A stretch of DNA of 63,475 bases from Chryseobacterium sp. KLBC 52 (GTDB lineage Bacteria > Bacteroidota > Bacteroidia > Flavobacteriales > Weeksellaceae). Location of the stretch: positions 769 through 64,243 of the forward strand of contig NZ_QDFZ01000025.1 of NCBI RefSeq assembly GCF_003347605.1, read 5' to 3'. The notes beneath the pieces were generated by a model. The model made no database searches, was not told where the DNA came from, and saw only the letters and a program-made list of their open reading frames with translations. The number at the start of each line of letters is the position of its first letter. Within the stretch, counting starts at the first letter, position 1. The translations under genes were made by a program, and so were the position numbers. This document shows, in pieces, positions 35,037 to 43,450 of the stretch.

Positions 35037-35068
35037 TTTAAAACGATAGATAATAGTAATTGATAAAC

Positions 35069-35746
35069 ATGAGAAAGGTTTTTACGAAGTTGGCGTTCAC
35101 AGTATTAGGTTTGGGATCCATTTTGACATTTGCTCAAAAAAACGATCTGGGAGCATGGTACATGTATTTTGGAAATAATAAGATCAGCAAGAAACTGAAC
35201 TGGCACAATGAAATCCAGTACCGTAATTTTGATGCGGTTGGAGACCTGGAACAGTTACTGATCCGTACAGGGATCGGATATGATCTTACAGAAAACAATA
35301 ACAATGTTTTATTGGGGTACGGTTTCATTCTCAGCCAACCTTACGTAAACGGTGAAAAAAAAGAAAATATTGAGCACCGGATTTTCCAGCAGTATATTAC
35401 CAAACAGAAATTCGGACGTTTCTATCTTCAGCACCGTTACCGTCTGGAAGAGCGTTTCCTTCAGGATGATTTCAGAATGAGATTCCGCTACATGCTGGGA
35501 CTGAATATTCCGATTACCCAAAAAGAAATGCTGCCGAAAACCCTTTACGCATCTGTTTACAATGAAATTTTTCTGCATTTTGACAATCCGGTTTTCGACA
35601 GAAACAGAGTGTATGGGGCCTTAGGATATGTCATCAACAAAAACATGAGGATTGAAGCTGGTTATATGAATCAGATTCAGGAGAACAGAAACCGCGGACA
35701 GATTCAGATTGGTTTTTATAATAATATCCCATTCACTAAAAACTAA
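35069..35746 (+). CDS. DUF2490 outer-membrane beta-barrel protein
   Basis: 225 aa from ATG 35069; an upstream TTG would add only three residues. Signal peptide MRKVFTKLAFTVLGLGSILTFAQ. The mature chain begins NDLGAWYMYFGNNKISKKLNWHNEIQYRNF, the DUF2490 start. It alternates aromatic strands (FYLQHRYRLEERFL, FRMRFRYMLGLNI, GQIQIGFYNNIPF) expected of a small barrel of 10-12 strands. Function is unknown; members are common in flavobacteria. The bestrophin gene follows after 77 bp. Confidence 0.88.
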   Translation: MRKVFTKLAFTVLGLGSILTFAQKNDLGAWYMYFGNNKISKKLNWHNEIQYRNFDAVGDLEQLLIRTGIGYDLTENNNNVLLGYGFILSQPYVNGEKKENIEHRIFQQYITKQKFGRFYLQHRYRLEERFLQDDFRMRFRYMLGLNIPITQKEMLPKTLYASVYNEIFLHFDNPVFDRNRVYGALGYVINKNMRIEAGYMNQIQENRNRGQIQIGFYNNIPFTKN

Positions 35747-35823
35747 TAAAACGGTTACTGAATGCTGTGAAGAAAACCATTATTTGAAAATAGATTATAT
35801 TAAACACTATAAAATAAACACTT

Positions 35824-36828
35824 ATGCATTCAGGAAAAAGATTCGGAGCCCGGGAGTTCATTATCTGGACCAGAAGAAGTATTTACGCTCTGGTCGTACT
35901 ATCAGCCATTCCTACAGTCCTCTACTTTTTAGGCTGGAAGTTTCTTTCTGTTCCTTGGCAGCCGATTGCCATCATGGGAACAGCAGTTGCCTTTATCGTT
36001 GGATTTAAAAACAATGCCAGCTATAGCAGACTCTGGGAAGCAAGACAGATCTACGGAGCAATTATCAATGACAGCCGTAGTTTTGGCTATATTCTGAGAG
36101 ATGCACTGCTTTCCAAAGATCCGGGTAAAGTAAAAGAAATGTTTCTTCGTCATTATGCATGGCTTACTGCATTGAGATTTCAGCTTCGTGAACCGCGAGC
36201 ATGGGAAAACATGGGAACAGATCAGTTTGATGAATATGCCAAAAAATATGATATTCCGGAGAGACAGTCCAAACTGGATGAAGAATTGAAAAAATACCTT
36301 TCCGAATCTGAACTTCAGTATATTGTAAGCAAAAAGAACAGAGCGACCCAATTGATGGCCAGCCAGAGTAAAGCCTTATCGGAAGCGTATGAAAAAGGAG
36401 AACTTAATGATTTTCAATGGACACAGATCAATCAGCAGCTGATAAAGTTTACTGACGATCAGGGAAAAGCCGAAAGAATTAAGAACTTTCCCTATCCAAG
36501 AAACTTCTCTTCCATCACCACCTATCTTTTGCTGCTCTTTATTGTTTTTGTGCCTTTCGGATTATTGAAAGAGTTCGATAAATTAGGGGAAGGAACCATG
36601 GTAGAAGGCTGGACATTATGGTTTAATATTCCGTTTTCTTTACTGGTTACGTGGTGCTTTCATACATTGGACAGCGTAGGGGAAGCTTCGGTAAACCCTT
36701 TTGAAGGAAGTCCCAATGATGTTCCTATCACTCAGATCAGCCGTACTATTGAAATTGATATGAGAGATATGCTGGATGAATCTGATCTTCCCCCAGCCAT
36801 TACTCCAAAGAATAATATTGTGCTTTAG
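35824..36828 (+). CDS. Bestrophin-family ion channel
   Basis: 334 aa. The N-terminal region FGAREFIIWTRRSIYALVVLSAIPTVLYFLG, with AVAFIVGFKNNASYSRLWEARQIYGAIINDSR, is diagnostic for bacterial bestrophins (PF01062). Two further helices lie near 235-290 (TTYLLLLFIVFVPFGLLKEF, PFSLLVTWCFHTLDSVGEA). These proteins form pentameric channels; bacterial examples conduct cations or anions. The NPFEGSPNDVPITQISRTIEIDMRDML ending is conserved. A CPA1 antiporter gene follows, hinting at ion or pH balance. Confidence 0.93.
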   Translation: MHSGKRFGAREFIIWTRRSIYALVVLSAIPTVLYFLGWKFLSVPWQPIAIMGTAVAFIVGFKNNASYSRLWEARQIYGAIINDSRSFGYILRDALLSKDPGKVKEMFLRHYAWLTALRFQLREPRAWENMGTDQFDEYAKKYDIPERQSKLDEELKKYLSESELQYIVSKKNRATQLMASQSKALSEAYEKGELNDFQWTQINQQLIKFTDDQGKAERIKNFPYPRNFSSITTYLLLLFIVFVPFGLLKEFDKLGEGTMVEGWTLWFNIPFSLLVTWCFHTLDSVGEASVNPFEGSPNDVPITQISRTIEIDMRDMLDESDLPPAITPKNNIVL

Positions 36829-36881
36829 ATTGACCTTTTATGATCTTAGATATAGATTAATGACAGACTTCGAATATATCT

Positions 36882-36914
36882 AAACCTGATAGGTTTCAAA
36901 AACCTATCAGGTTT
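36882..36914. repeat. Palindromic interspersed repeat (AAACCTGATAGGTT)
   Basis: A perfect 14-bp inverted repeat (36882-36895 and 36901-36914) with a 5-nt loop lies between the bestrophin and antiporter genes. No T run follows, so it is not a classical terminator. The same text is, from memory, common in flavobacterial intergenic DNA. Confidence 0.7.
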
Positions 36915-36979
36915 GGGAAATAATAAATATTTGATATCCCATAAAAATAACACTTAAACTTAAAAAAACTTATTTAAAA

Positions 36980-38593
36980 ATGATTCACAGCTATGTTATA
37001 ATATCCATTGCAGTACTGCTGTCTGTGATGATATTGGTAATGATCGGCCAGAAATTAAAAGTTGCTTATCCTATTTTCCTTGTTATTGCAGGGTTACTGA
37101 TAAGCTTCGTGCCGGGAATGCCGCGTATTGAAATAGAACCTGACCTTGTCTTTCTTATTTTCCTTCCGCCTATTTTGTTTGAGGCCGCATGGTTTACTTC
37201 ATGGCAGGATTTTCATAAATGGAGAAAACAGATTTTTTCAATGGCCTTCGGATTGGTGTTTTTAACATCCATAGTCGTTGCTTATCTTTCATCTTCCATT
37301 ATTCCGGGGCTTACTGTAGCTATGGGTTTCTTGCTGGGAGGAGTGAATTCTCCGCCGGATGCAGTAGCTGCGACTTCGGTACTGAAACATATGAAAATCC
37401 CTAAAAAGATCACCAATATTCTGGAAGGCGAGAGTTTGATCAACGATGCATCCAGTTTAATTGTATTTAAATTTGCTCTGGCAGCTGTTATTTCAGGACA
37501 GTTTATCTGGAGAGATGCCGTTCAGGATTTCTTTACCATGGCCATCGGTGGAATTGCCGTAGGAGTAGCGGTTGGGTTTCTGTTTGGAGCTTTATTAAAG
37601 GTTATTCCAACCAATTCCAATATCGATACCATTATTACCCTTATCGTTCCTTACATTATGTATGTGGGAGCAGAACATTTTCATTTTTCCGGAGTATTGG
37701 CAGTGGTTGCCGGAGGTTTGCTGATGTCTTATAACTCACATTGTTATTTAAGTCATACCTCCAGAATTCAGTCCGGGAATGTGTGGAGTGTTTTGATATT
37801 CCTGATGAATACCATCATCTTTATCCTGATTGGTCTTGAGCTTCCGATTGTAGTGGAAGGAATGAAAGAATATACCATTTCAGAAGGTATTTTTTACAGT
37901 GTGGTGATTGGCGGAGCGATTATCGGAACAAGAATTTTGTATAGTTATGCATTAATGTATTTCCCAAGAGTCTGTTCTAAAGAATTAAGGCTAAAAGTTC
38001 CCAAACCTGATTGGAGAGAGCCTTTTATCATCAGTTTTGCAGCAATGAGAGGAGTGGTTTCACTGGCTGCCGCCTTGTCAATTCCTGCTTTTTTACCTAA
38101 TGGAGAAGCATTTCCGCATAGGAATATTATTTTATTTGTCACTTTCGTTATCATATTGATTACCCTGGTAGGGCAAGGCTTATTGTTGAGCCCAATCTTG
38201 AAATTATTGAATATTCAGGATGCCGGAAGTGAATTGCCGGAAGAAAAACAGGAGGTAATCCTTATGCGCAAACTGAAGGAAACAGCTTTACACAAACTGG
38301 ATAATGACTTTTCGGAATTAGCCGTAACCAACAGTCTGGTACGTCATCAAAAGCACAAATTAGAAAATGAAATGATGCTGATGGCAGACAAAGCCCAATG
38401 TATGGCTTCCACAGGGGATTATGTAACCGCTATCAATGAAAATAAAGATGTCTTGCGGCAGATCATTCAGGCGCAGAGAAACGAACTGCACAGAATGAAA
38501 AGAGAAAAGATATTTGATGATCATGTGATGAGAACCATTGAAATGCAGCTGGATTTTGATGAAGCCAAGATCACAGGTTTTTCACATGGGTAA
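36980..38593 (+). CDS. CPA1-family Na+(K+)/H+ antiporter
   Basis: 537 aa with about 12 membrane helices up to residue 415, then a cytoplasmic tail of about 120 residues. Conserved text includes FLLGGVNSPPDAVAATSVLK and ILEGESLINDASSLIVFKFAL, the ion-binding centre of NhaP/YjcE-type exchangers, where Asp in NDA is essential. PFIISFAAMRGVVSLAAALSIP is the conserved tenth-helix region with its Arg. The tail is helical (KLKETALHKLDNDFSELAV, LMADKAQCMASTGDYVTAIN) and may regulate activity. It exchanges monovalent cations for protons. It follows the bestrophin gene with 151 bp between. Confidence 0.93.
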   Translation: MIHSYVIISIAVLLSVMILVMIGQKLKVAYPIFLVIAGLLISFVPGMPRIEIEPDLVFLIFLPPILFEAAWFTSWQDFHKWRKQIFSMAFGLVFLTSIVVAYLSSSIIPGLTVAMGFLLGGVNSPPDAVAATSVLKHMKIPKKITNILEGESLINDASSLIVFKFALAAVISGQFIWRDAVQDFFTMAIGGIAVGVAVGFLFGALLKVIPTNSNIDTIITLIVPYIMYVGAEHFHFSGVLAVVAGGLLMSYNSHCYLSHTSRIQSGNVWSVLIFLMNTIIFILIGLELPIVVEGMKEYTISEGIFYSVVIGGAIIGTRILYSYALMYFPRVCSKELRLKVPKPDWREPFIISFAAMRGVVSLAAALSIPAFLPNGEAFPHRNIILFVTFVIILITLVGQGLLLSPILKLLNIQDAGSELPEEKQEVILMRKLKETALHKLDNDFSELAVTNSLVRHQKHKLENEMMLMADKAQCMASTGDYVTAINENKDVLRQIIQAQRNELHRMKREKIFDDHVMRTIEMQLDFDEAKITGFSHG

Positions 38594-38603
38594 TTACAAA
38601 ATA

Positions 38604-38767
38604 AACCACAAAAGTCACAAAAGGACAGAAGTTAAAATGAACTTGCAGGAATAAAAAGTTCACAAAAGGAAAATTCTGAAATTGTAAAGGCTTATGTGTA
38701 CTTCTCATGAGTAGAAATTTAAACTTAAATAATTTAGTAGATAAAAACTTTTGTGACTTTTGTGGTT
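38604..38767. mobile_element. MITE-like element, 164 bp with perfect 20-bp inverted ends
   Basis: The left end AACCACAAAAGTCACAAAAG (38604-38623) is the exact reverse complement of the right end (38748-38767). The 124-bp interior is AT-rich and has no open frame of note. Size and structure fit a non-autonomous miniature element or a large folded repeat. A target duplication is not evident by eye. It fills the gap between the antiporter gene and the AHSA1-like gene. Confidence 0.65.
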
Positions 38768-38816
38768 AAATATTATGGATAAAATTGTGTACATTTAGAC
38801 ATATTAAATCCATAAT

Positions 38817-39242
38817 ATGAGCACACCCATCACTGTTCAGTACACCATCAATGCTCCGGTTGAAAAAGTCTGGAAAGCATTAACCGATAAAAATGAAATG
38901 AAATCCTGGTATTTTGATATCCAGGATTTTGTATTGGAAGAAGGGCAGGTATTTAATTTCTTTGAACCCGGAGGAGCCAACAAATACCATCATCATGGTG
39001 AGATTTTAGAAATAATCCCGAATGAGAAATTAAAGCACACATGGTCTTATCCTGATTTTTCAACACTGAAAACCATTGTAACCTGGGAACTGCTGCCGGA
39101 AGACGGTCAAACTTTAGTAAAGCTGATCCATGAAGATATTGAAAACTTTAAAGACTTAGGAGAAGGCTTTTCAAGAGAGAGTTTTGTAAAGGGCTGGAAT
39201 ACGATTTTGGGACAAAGCTTAAAAGAATTTCTAGAAAAATAA
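38817..39242 (+). CDS. SRPBCC/AHSA1-like protein
   Basis: 141 aa. The chain ITVQYTINAPVEKVWKALTDKNEMKSWYFD, HGEILEIIPNEKLKHTWSYP and GLSREDF-like ending (FSRESFVKGWNTILGQSLKEFLE) is the AHSA1/START fold of ligand-binding proteins. The family includes stress-related proteins and small-molecule binders; the ligand is unknown. It starts a three-gene run, with the GNAT gene 3 bp after its stop. Confidence 0.87.
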   Translation: MSTPITVQYTINAPVEKVWKALTDKNEMKSWYFDIQDFVLEEGQVFNFFEPGGANKYHHHGEILEIIPNEKLKHTWSYPDFSTLKTIVTWELLPEDGQTLVKLIHEDIENFKDLGEGFSRESFVKGWNTILGQSLKEFLEK

Positions 39243-39245
39243 ATC

Positions 39246-39752
39246 ATGATCACATTACACTCTTTTACGATAGAAGATGCTCCACAACTGATTTCAAAGA
39301 TAAAAGACGAAAGAATGCTTCTTCAGTTTGCCGGCCCGGCATATCGTTTTCCTCTCACGGAAGAACAGCTGGAAAAGGATTTATCAGATGAAAACCGAAC
39401 TCTTTTTAAAATTACAGATGAGACAGGAAGTACAATCGGGCATGCCCAGATATTTCTGAAAGAAAAAACATTCCTGTTGGGAAGAATTTTGATCTGGGAT
39501 GAAAATAACAGAGGAAAAGGTTATGGAAAGAAGGTGATGCAGGAGCTTTTGAAATATGGCTTCAGTCATTTTGATAAAGAAACAGCAGAGCTGAACGTGT
39601 ACGACTGGAATACCGGAGCAATTGAATGTTACAAAAAAGTAGGTTTTGTTTTTGATCCATACGTTAAAAGCGAAGCCAGGATTGATCAGGAAACATGGGT
39701 TTCTCTGAATATGAAAATCCGTAAAAATACTTTCGAATTACAGGAATCATGA
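39246..39752 (+). CDS. GNAT-family N-acetyltransferase
   Basis: 168 aa. The acetyl-CoA binding motif A is LLGRILIWDENNRGKGYGKKVMQELLKYGF, with the R/Q-x-x-G-x-G/A-like RGKGYG. Motif B reads AELNVYDWNTGAIECYKKVGFVFD. The N-terminal part resembles RimJ/RimL-type enzymes. The acceptor (protein N-terminus, amine or antibiotic) cannot be told. The stop overlaps the start of the VOC gene by 4 bp. Confidence 0.9.
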   Translation: MITLHSFTIEDAPQLISKIKDERMLLQFAGPAYRFPLTEEQLEKDLSDENRTLFKITDETGSTIGHAQIFLKEKTFLLGRILIWDENNRGKGYGKKVMQELLKYGFSHFDKETAELNVYDWNTGAIECYKKVGFVFDPYVKSEARIDQETWVSLNMKIRKNTFELQES

Positions 39753-40132
39753 CACAATTTACTGCACTTCGGCCTGTTTTATGGACAGAAAACCTCGATG
39801 AAACCATTGCATTTTATATGAATATTCTCGGATTTACCCTGATGGGAAGAAATGATGACTGGCAATGGGCTTCTCTTCGAAAAGATGACATATACATTAT
39901 GCTTTCCCAGCCTAATGAACATGAAAACAATACGTCCATCGGGTTTTCAGGATCATTTTATTTCAATGTAAATCAGGTGGATGATCTTTGGGAAGATCTT
40001 AAAACAAAAGCCAAAGTCTGCTATGAAATTGAAACTTTTGAATGGGGAATGAGAGAATTTGCAATATATGACAACAACGGATATATATTACAATTTGGTG
40101 AACCCGTAGATAATATTGGCAATACGGAATAA
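39749..40132 (+). CDS. VOC-family protein (bleomycin-resistance-like fold)
   Basis: 127 aa. The start ALRPVLWTENLDETIAFYMNILGFTLMGR and the end MREFAIYDNNGYILQFGEP show the two VOC half-modules; the closing Glu of QFGE is a common metal ligand. Its start overlaps the GNAT stop (ATGA), so the two are translated together. GNAT plus VOC neighbours are often seen in small detoxification or resistance sets, but the substrate is unknown. Confidence 0.87.
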   Translation: MTQFTALRPVLWTENLDETIAFYMNILGFTLMGRNDDWQWASLRKDDIYIMLSQPNEHENNTSIGFSGSFYFNVNQVDDLWEDLKTKAKVCYEIETFEWGMREFAIYDNNGYILQFGEPVDNIGNTE

Positions 40133-40147
40133 AATTTGCTATTTTTG
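40116..40147 (+). promoter_or_regulatory. Candidate promoter of the first cyclotransferase gene
   Basis: TTG at 40116-40118 and TATTTTTG at 40140-40147, 21 bp apart, 20 bp before the ATG at 40168. The upstream part lies inside the preceding gene. Confidence 0.5.
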
Positions 40148-40167
40148 GAGAAATATTTAGAAATTCA

Positions 40168-41190
40168 ATGAAAAAAAGTATAATAGCGGGTTTCGCAGCG
40201 ATTTTATTATTGGCGTCTTGTAATAAGGATAAAGAGATTCTTAATACATTAAACACTTATAATACTTCAATGGAGGCGAAGGGATACCATTTTGGAGATA
40301 AGCTTGAGCTTCCGAAAGAGGTAACGGAAAATGCAGAAAGCGTAACGATCAGCTTTGGAGATAAAGAAACAACAGATTTAACCATTGATCCTAAATTTTT
40401 CACATTAGGAGACAATGCTGTTACCTTCAATATTAAAACAAAAGGAGGTGAAGTCCTTAATCAGGATGCAACCATCAATGTATTTGCAAAAAATCCTGAA
40501 AAAAATATTCCTTATCAGATTGTAGCGGAATATCCTCACGATCCTAAAAACTTTGTACAGGGTTTTCAGATTGAAGGAAATACAATTTATGAAAGTGACG
40601 GGCAGAACGGATCTTCACAGATTCTCAAGTACACGTTGGGAACAACCACTCCGCTGGCTTCTACAAAACAGGCTCAGGAAGACTTTTCTGAAGGTAGTAC
40701 CATTGTGGGTGATAAAGTATACCAGTTGACATGGCAGAGCAAAAAAGGATATGTTTATGATAAAAGTTCATTAAAGCTGCTTTCAGAATTTGCTTATCCT
40801 AATGTATTGGGTGAAGGTTGGGGATTAACGTACGACGGAAAAAGCCTGATTGCTTCTGATGGAAGTAAACTTTTATATTTCCTTGATGTCAACGATCCTT
40901 CAAAACTGATTAAATATATCGCTGTAGCAGGAAGTTCTCAGGCATATGATCAGTTGAACGAACTGGAATACCACAACGGGTTTATCTATGCCAACGTATG
41001 GCAGAAGCCGATCATTTTAAAGATCAATCCAGCCAATGGAGAAGTCGTGGGAACTTTTGACTTTACTGAAATCGCAAAACAGAATACCAAGGGAAGTGAT
41101 GATGTACTGAACGGAATTGCTTTCAAAGGAGATAATATGCTGGTAACCGGAAAGAACTGGCCAAAGATTTACGAAGTTCAGATCAAATAA
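40168..41190 (+). CDS. Glutaminyl-peptide cyclotransferase lipoprotein (copy 1)
   Basis: 340 aa with lipobox LLLASC (Cys18). About 110 residues of Ig-like sequence precede the catalytic propeller of the plant-type QC family (PF05096): YPHDPKNFVQGFQIEGNTIYESDG, FSEGSTIVGDKVYQLTWQSKKGYVYD, GEGWGLTYDGKSLIASDGS, LNELEYHNGFIYANVWQ and DVLNGIAFKGDNMLVTGKNWPKIYEV. These conserved acids and Trp line the active site. The enzyme turns N-terminal Gln into pyroglutamate, here in the periplasm or on the envelope. A paralogue follows immediately. Confidence 0.92.
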   Translation: MKKSIIAGFAAILLLASCNKDKEILNTLNTYNTSMEAKGYHFGDKLELPKEVTENAESVTISFGDKETTDLTIDPKFFTLGDNAVTFNIKTKGGEVLNQDATINVFAKNPEKNIPYQIVAEYPHDPKNFVQGFQIEGNTIYESDGQNGSSQILKYTLGTTTPLASTKQAQEDFSEGSTIVGDKVYQLTWQSKKGYVYDKSSLKLLSEFAYPNVLGEGWGLTYDGKSLIASDGSKLLYFLDVNDPSKLIKYIAVAGSSQAYDQLNELEYHNGFIYANVWQKPIILKINPANGEVVGTFDFTEIAKQNTKGSDDVLNGIAFKGDNMLVTGKNWPKIYEVQIK

Positions 41191-41205
41191 TCTGATTTTA
41201 TTGAT

Positions 41206-41240
41206 AAAAAAAATAGCGTTCCCTTGGGAGCGTTATTTTC
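41206..41240. terminator. Terminator between the tandem cyclotransferase genes
   Basis: The stem AGCGTTCCC/GGGAGCGTT contains two G-U pairs and is flanked by A and T runs (AAAAAAATA ... ATTTTCGTTTT). Confidence 0.7.
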
Positions 41241-41261
41241 GTTTTAAGGATTAAATTTTAG

Positions 41262-41269
41262 TACTTTTG
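41262..41269 (+). promoter_or_regulatory. Candidate -7 box of the second cyclotransferase gene
   Basis: TACTTTTG lies 19 bp before the preferred ATG at 41289, but only 4 bp before an earlier in-frame ATG at 41274. This helps decide the start. Confidence 0.45.
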
Positions 41270-41288
41270 GAAAATGATTAAAAAGTTC

Positions 41289-42314
41289 ATGAAGCAAAAT
41301 ATTATGGCTGGTCTGGCAGCCATATTCTTGTTGGCTTCCTGCAATAATAATGAGAAAATGCTGGATTCTCTGGCGAATTACAATAACTCAAAAGAAGAAA
41401 AAGGCTATCATTTTGGGGATAAGCTTGATCTTCCAAAAGAAGTAACGGAAAATGCAGAAAGCATAACCATCAGTTTCGGAGATAAAGAAACAACGGATTT
41501 AACTGTTAGTCCGGAGTTTTTTACATTGGGAGATAACGATGTAGTCTTCAGGATTAAAACAAAAAATGGAGAAGTATTAAATCAGGATGCTACCATTAAT
41601 GTATTTACAAAAACTCCTGAGCAGAATATTTCCTATAAAATAGTTGCAGATTATCCTCACGATCCCAGAAACTTTATTGAAGGTTTTTTGGTAGAAGGAA
41701 ATACAGTGTATGAAAGTGATGGCATGGAGAATGCTTCCCAGCTTATAAAATATACTTTAGGATCATCTACTCCGGCAATTGTAAAAAAACAGCCTGCTGA
41801 AATTTTCTCCGAGGGCTGTGCGATCGTTGGAAATAAGATCTATCAGTTAACCTATAAAAATAAAATAGGTTTTATTTACGATAAAAATACGTTTGAAGAA
41901 CTTTCAAAATTTCCTTTGCCTAATATAATTGGAGAGGGATGGGGACTGACGTACGACGGAAAAAACCTGGTGGCTACAGACGGCTCTAAAAACCTTTATT
42001 TTCTGGATATCAATGATCCTTCTAAAGTAGTGAAAACTATAGCTGTTGGCGGGAATTCTGAAATTTATAATCAGCTCAATGAGCTTGAATATCACGATGG
42101 CTTTATATATGCCAATGTGTGGCACAACCCTGTAGTTTTAAAGATCAATCCTGCTACAGGAGATGTGGTAGGTAAATTTGATTTTACCAAATTAACCAAA
42201 GAAAACGATCAGGGAAACAGCGAACATGTGCTGAACGGAATTGCCTTTAAAGGTGAAAATATGCTGGTGACAGGGAAAAACTGGGAGAAAATTTATGAAG
42301 TTGCTTTTCAATAA
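41289..42314 (+). CDS. Glutaminyl-peptide cyclotransferase lipoprotein (copy 2)
   Basis: 341 aa from ATG 41289. This start gives MKQNIMAGLAAIFLLASC, which lines up residue by residue with copy 1 (MKKSIIAGFAAILLLASC), whereas the ATG at 41274 would add five residues and sit on a promoter-like box. The mature part repeats the PF05096 landmarks (YPHDPRNFIEGFLVEGNTVY, GEGWGLTYDGKNLVATDGS, LNELEYHDGFIYANVW, LNGIAFKGENMLVTGKNW). Differences from copy 1 include IEGF for VQGF and SEGCAIV for SEGSTIV, adding a Cys. Both copies look intact. Confidence 0.92.
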   Translation: MKQNIMAGLAAIFLLASCNNNEKMLDSLANYNNSKEEKGYHFGDKLDLPKEVTENAESITISFGDKETTDLTVSPEFFTLGDNDVVFRIKTKNGEVLNQDATINVFTKTPEQNISYKIVADYPHDPRNFIEGFLVEGNTVYESDGMENASQLIKYTLGSSTPAIVKKQPAEIFSEGCAIVGNKIYQLTYKNKIGFIYDKNTFEELSKFPLPNIIGEGWGLTYDGKNLVATDGSKNLYFLDINDPSKVVKTIAVGGNSEIYNQLNELEYHDGFIYANVWHNPVVLKINPATGDVVGKFDFTKLTKENDQGNSEHVLNGIAFKGENMLVTGKNWEKIYEVAFQ

Positions 42315-42461
42315 AATCATTGTATTTATTGAATAGAGACTTCTTTTTTTTCAGCAACAGTCTGTTTTCAATTTTGATTAACAGCAAAGAAAATTCTATT
42401 GGTGTAATCATCTTTTGAGTAAAGTAATTTTTCAGTAAATTGACCCCATTAAAAAAGCAGA

Positions 42462-43424
42462 GTGAAGTTTTTAAACATACTATTTTTTTTCCTTTTCTGT
42501 ACGGCTTCAGCGCAGAATATTCTTCCTTTGGATACATTGAAACTAAAGGAAGCCAAAGATATGCTTGCTGACGACTATGGAAATCTGTATATCTATAAAA
42601 ACAAAGATTTCAGTTTTACCAAATACGATTCTTTAGGAAAGCAGATCGGGAAAATGATGCTTACTGTTCCTTACAAAGTTCAGTCAGTACAAAATCCTCT
42701 GAACGTACCTTTATTTTCTGAAAATGCTCAGGAAATGAAATTTGTAGACCAGAATATGAATGAGATTCAAAGATTGGATTTTAAACAGAAATTTGGCTTT
42801 ATCAGAATGGCTTATGCCGAAGATCTGCAGCAACTATGGCTTCTGGATGACAGTACAAAACGTCTGATACAGTATAATTTCAGAAATGATACCACCATCA
42901 ACTCATATCCTTTTGATATCAGTTTTGAAGATTTAATGGATATGCTGGTCTATGAAAATAAGGTCTATATTTTAACCAGAAAACATATCAGGATTTATAG
43001 CCTGAAATTTGAAAAACTTTTCGAAGCCCCTTTGGAAAACGGAAAACGTTTTCGAAGAGAAAACGATATGATCCTGGTAGTTGCCGGTAATTTCATTTCA
43101 CAATACGTCCCTGAAAAAGGGATGACAACCATTTTCGAAGACCAGGAAGCGCAAATTGTGGATAAAAACATCCTCTCTTATTTTGCAATCAAAGGGAACA
43201 AACTCTATCTTTACAGCCTTGAAAAAGTAAAGAAAGCCAAACAGCAAAAACAGCTCGAAGCTCAGCCGGAATCTCTGCAGCCATCTACAGAAAAACCAGT
43301 AGAAAAAACGGAAGAAAAACCTGATGAGAATACAGCAGAGAAACCTTCAGACAATACTTTACAGAAATTGATTGAAGACATTTCTCAGGTTGAGACCGGG
43401 GCCATCGAACAACTTATCAACTAA
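42462..43424 (+). CDS. Secreted protein of unknown function with acidic/proline-rich tail
   Basis: 320 aa from GTG 42462, the only start that precedes the signal peptide MKFLNILFFFLFCTASAQ. The middle reads as repeated beta units (DDYGNLYIYKNKDFSFTKYD, LQQLWLLDDSTKRLIQYNF, MLVYENKVYILTRKHIRIYS), suggesting a small propeller. A tail of about 55 residues repeats EKP, EKTEEKP and EKPSDN units and is likely disordered. I do not recognise a family. The kinase gene begins 26 bp later, and the two often sit together in this group as far as I recall. Confidence 0.65.
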   Translation: MKFLNILFFFLFCTASAQNILPLDTLKLKEAKDMLADDYGNLYIYKNKDFSFTKYDSLGKQIGKMMLTVPYKVQSVQNPLNVPLFSENAQEMKFVDQNMNEIQRLDFKQKFGFIRMAYAEDLQQLWLLDDSTKRLIQYNFRNDTTINSYPFDISFEDLMDMLVYENKVYILTRKHIRIYSLKFEKLFEAPLENGKRFRRENDMILVVAGNFISQYVPEKGMTTIFEDQEAQIVDKNILSYFAIKGNKLYLYSLEKVKKAKQQKQLEAQPESLQPSTEKPVEKTEEKPDENTAEKPSDNTLQKLIEDISQVETGAIEQLIN

Positions 43425-43450
43425 TTTGTAAATACAAGGAAAAGAATATT

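Noticed and set aside
36882..36914. Rho-independent terminator
   Set aside because: The palindrome is perfect but lacks a T tract on either side; it fits an interspersed repeat better.
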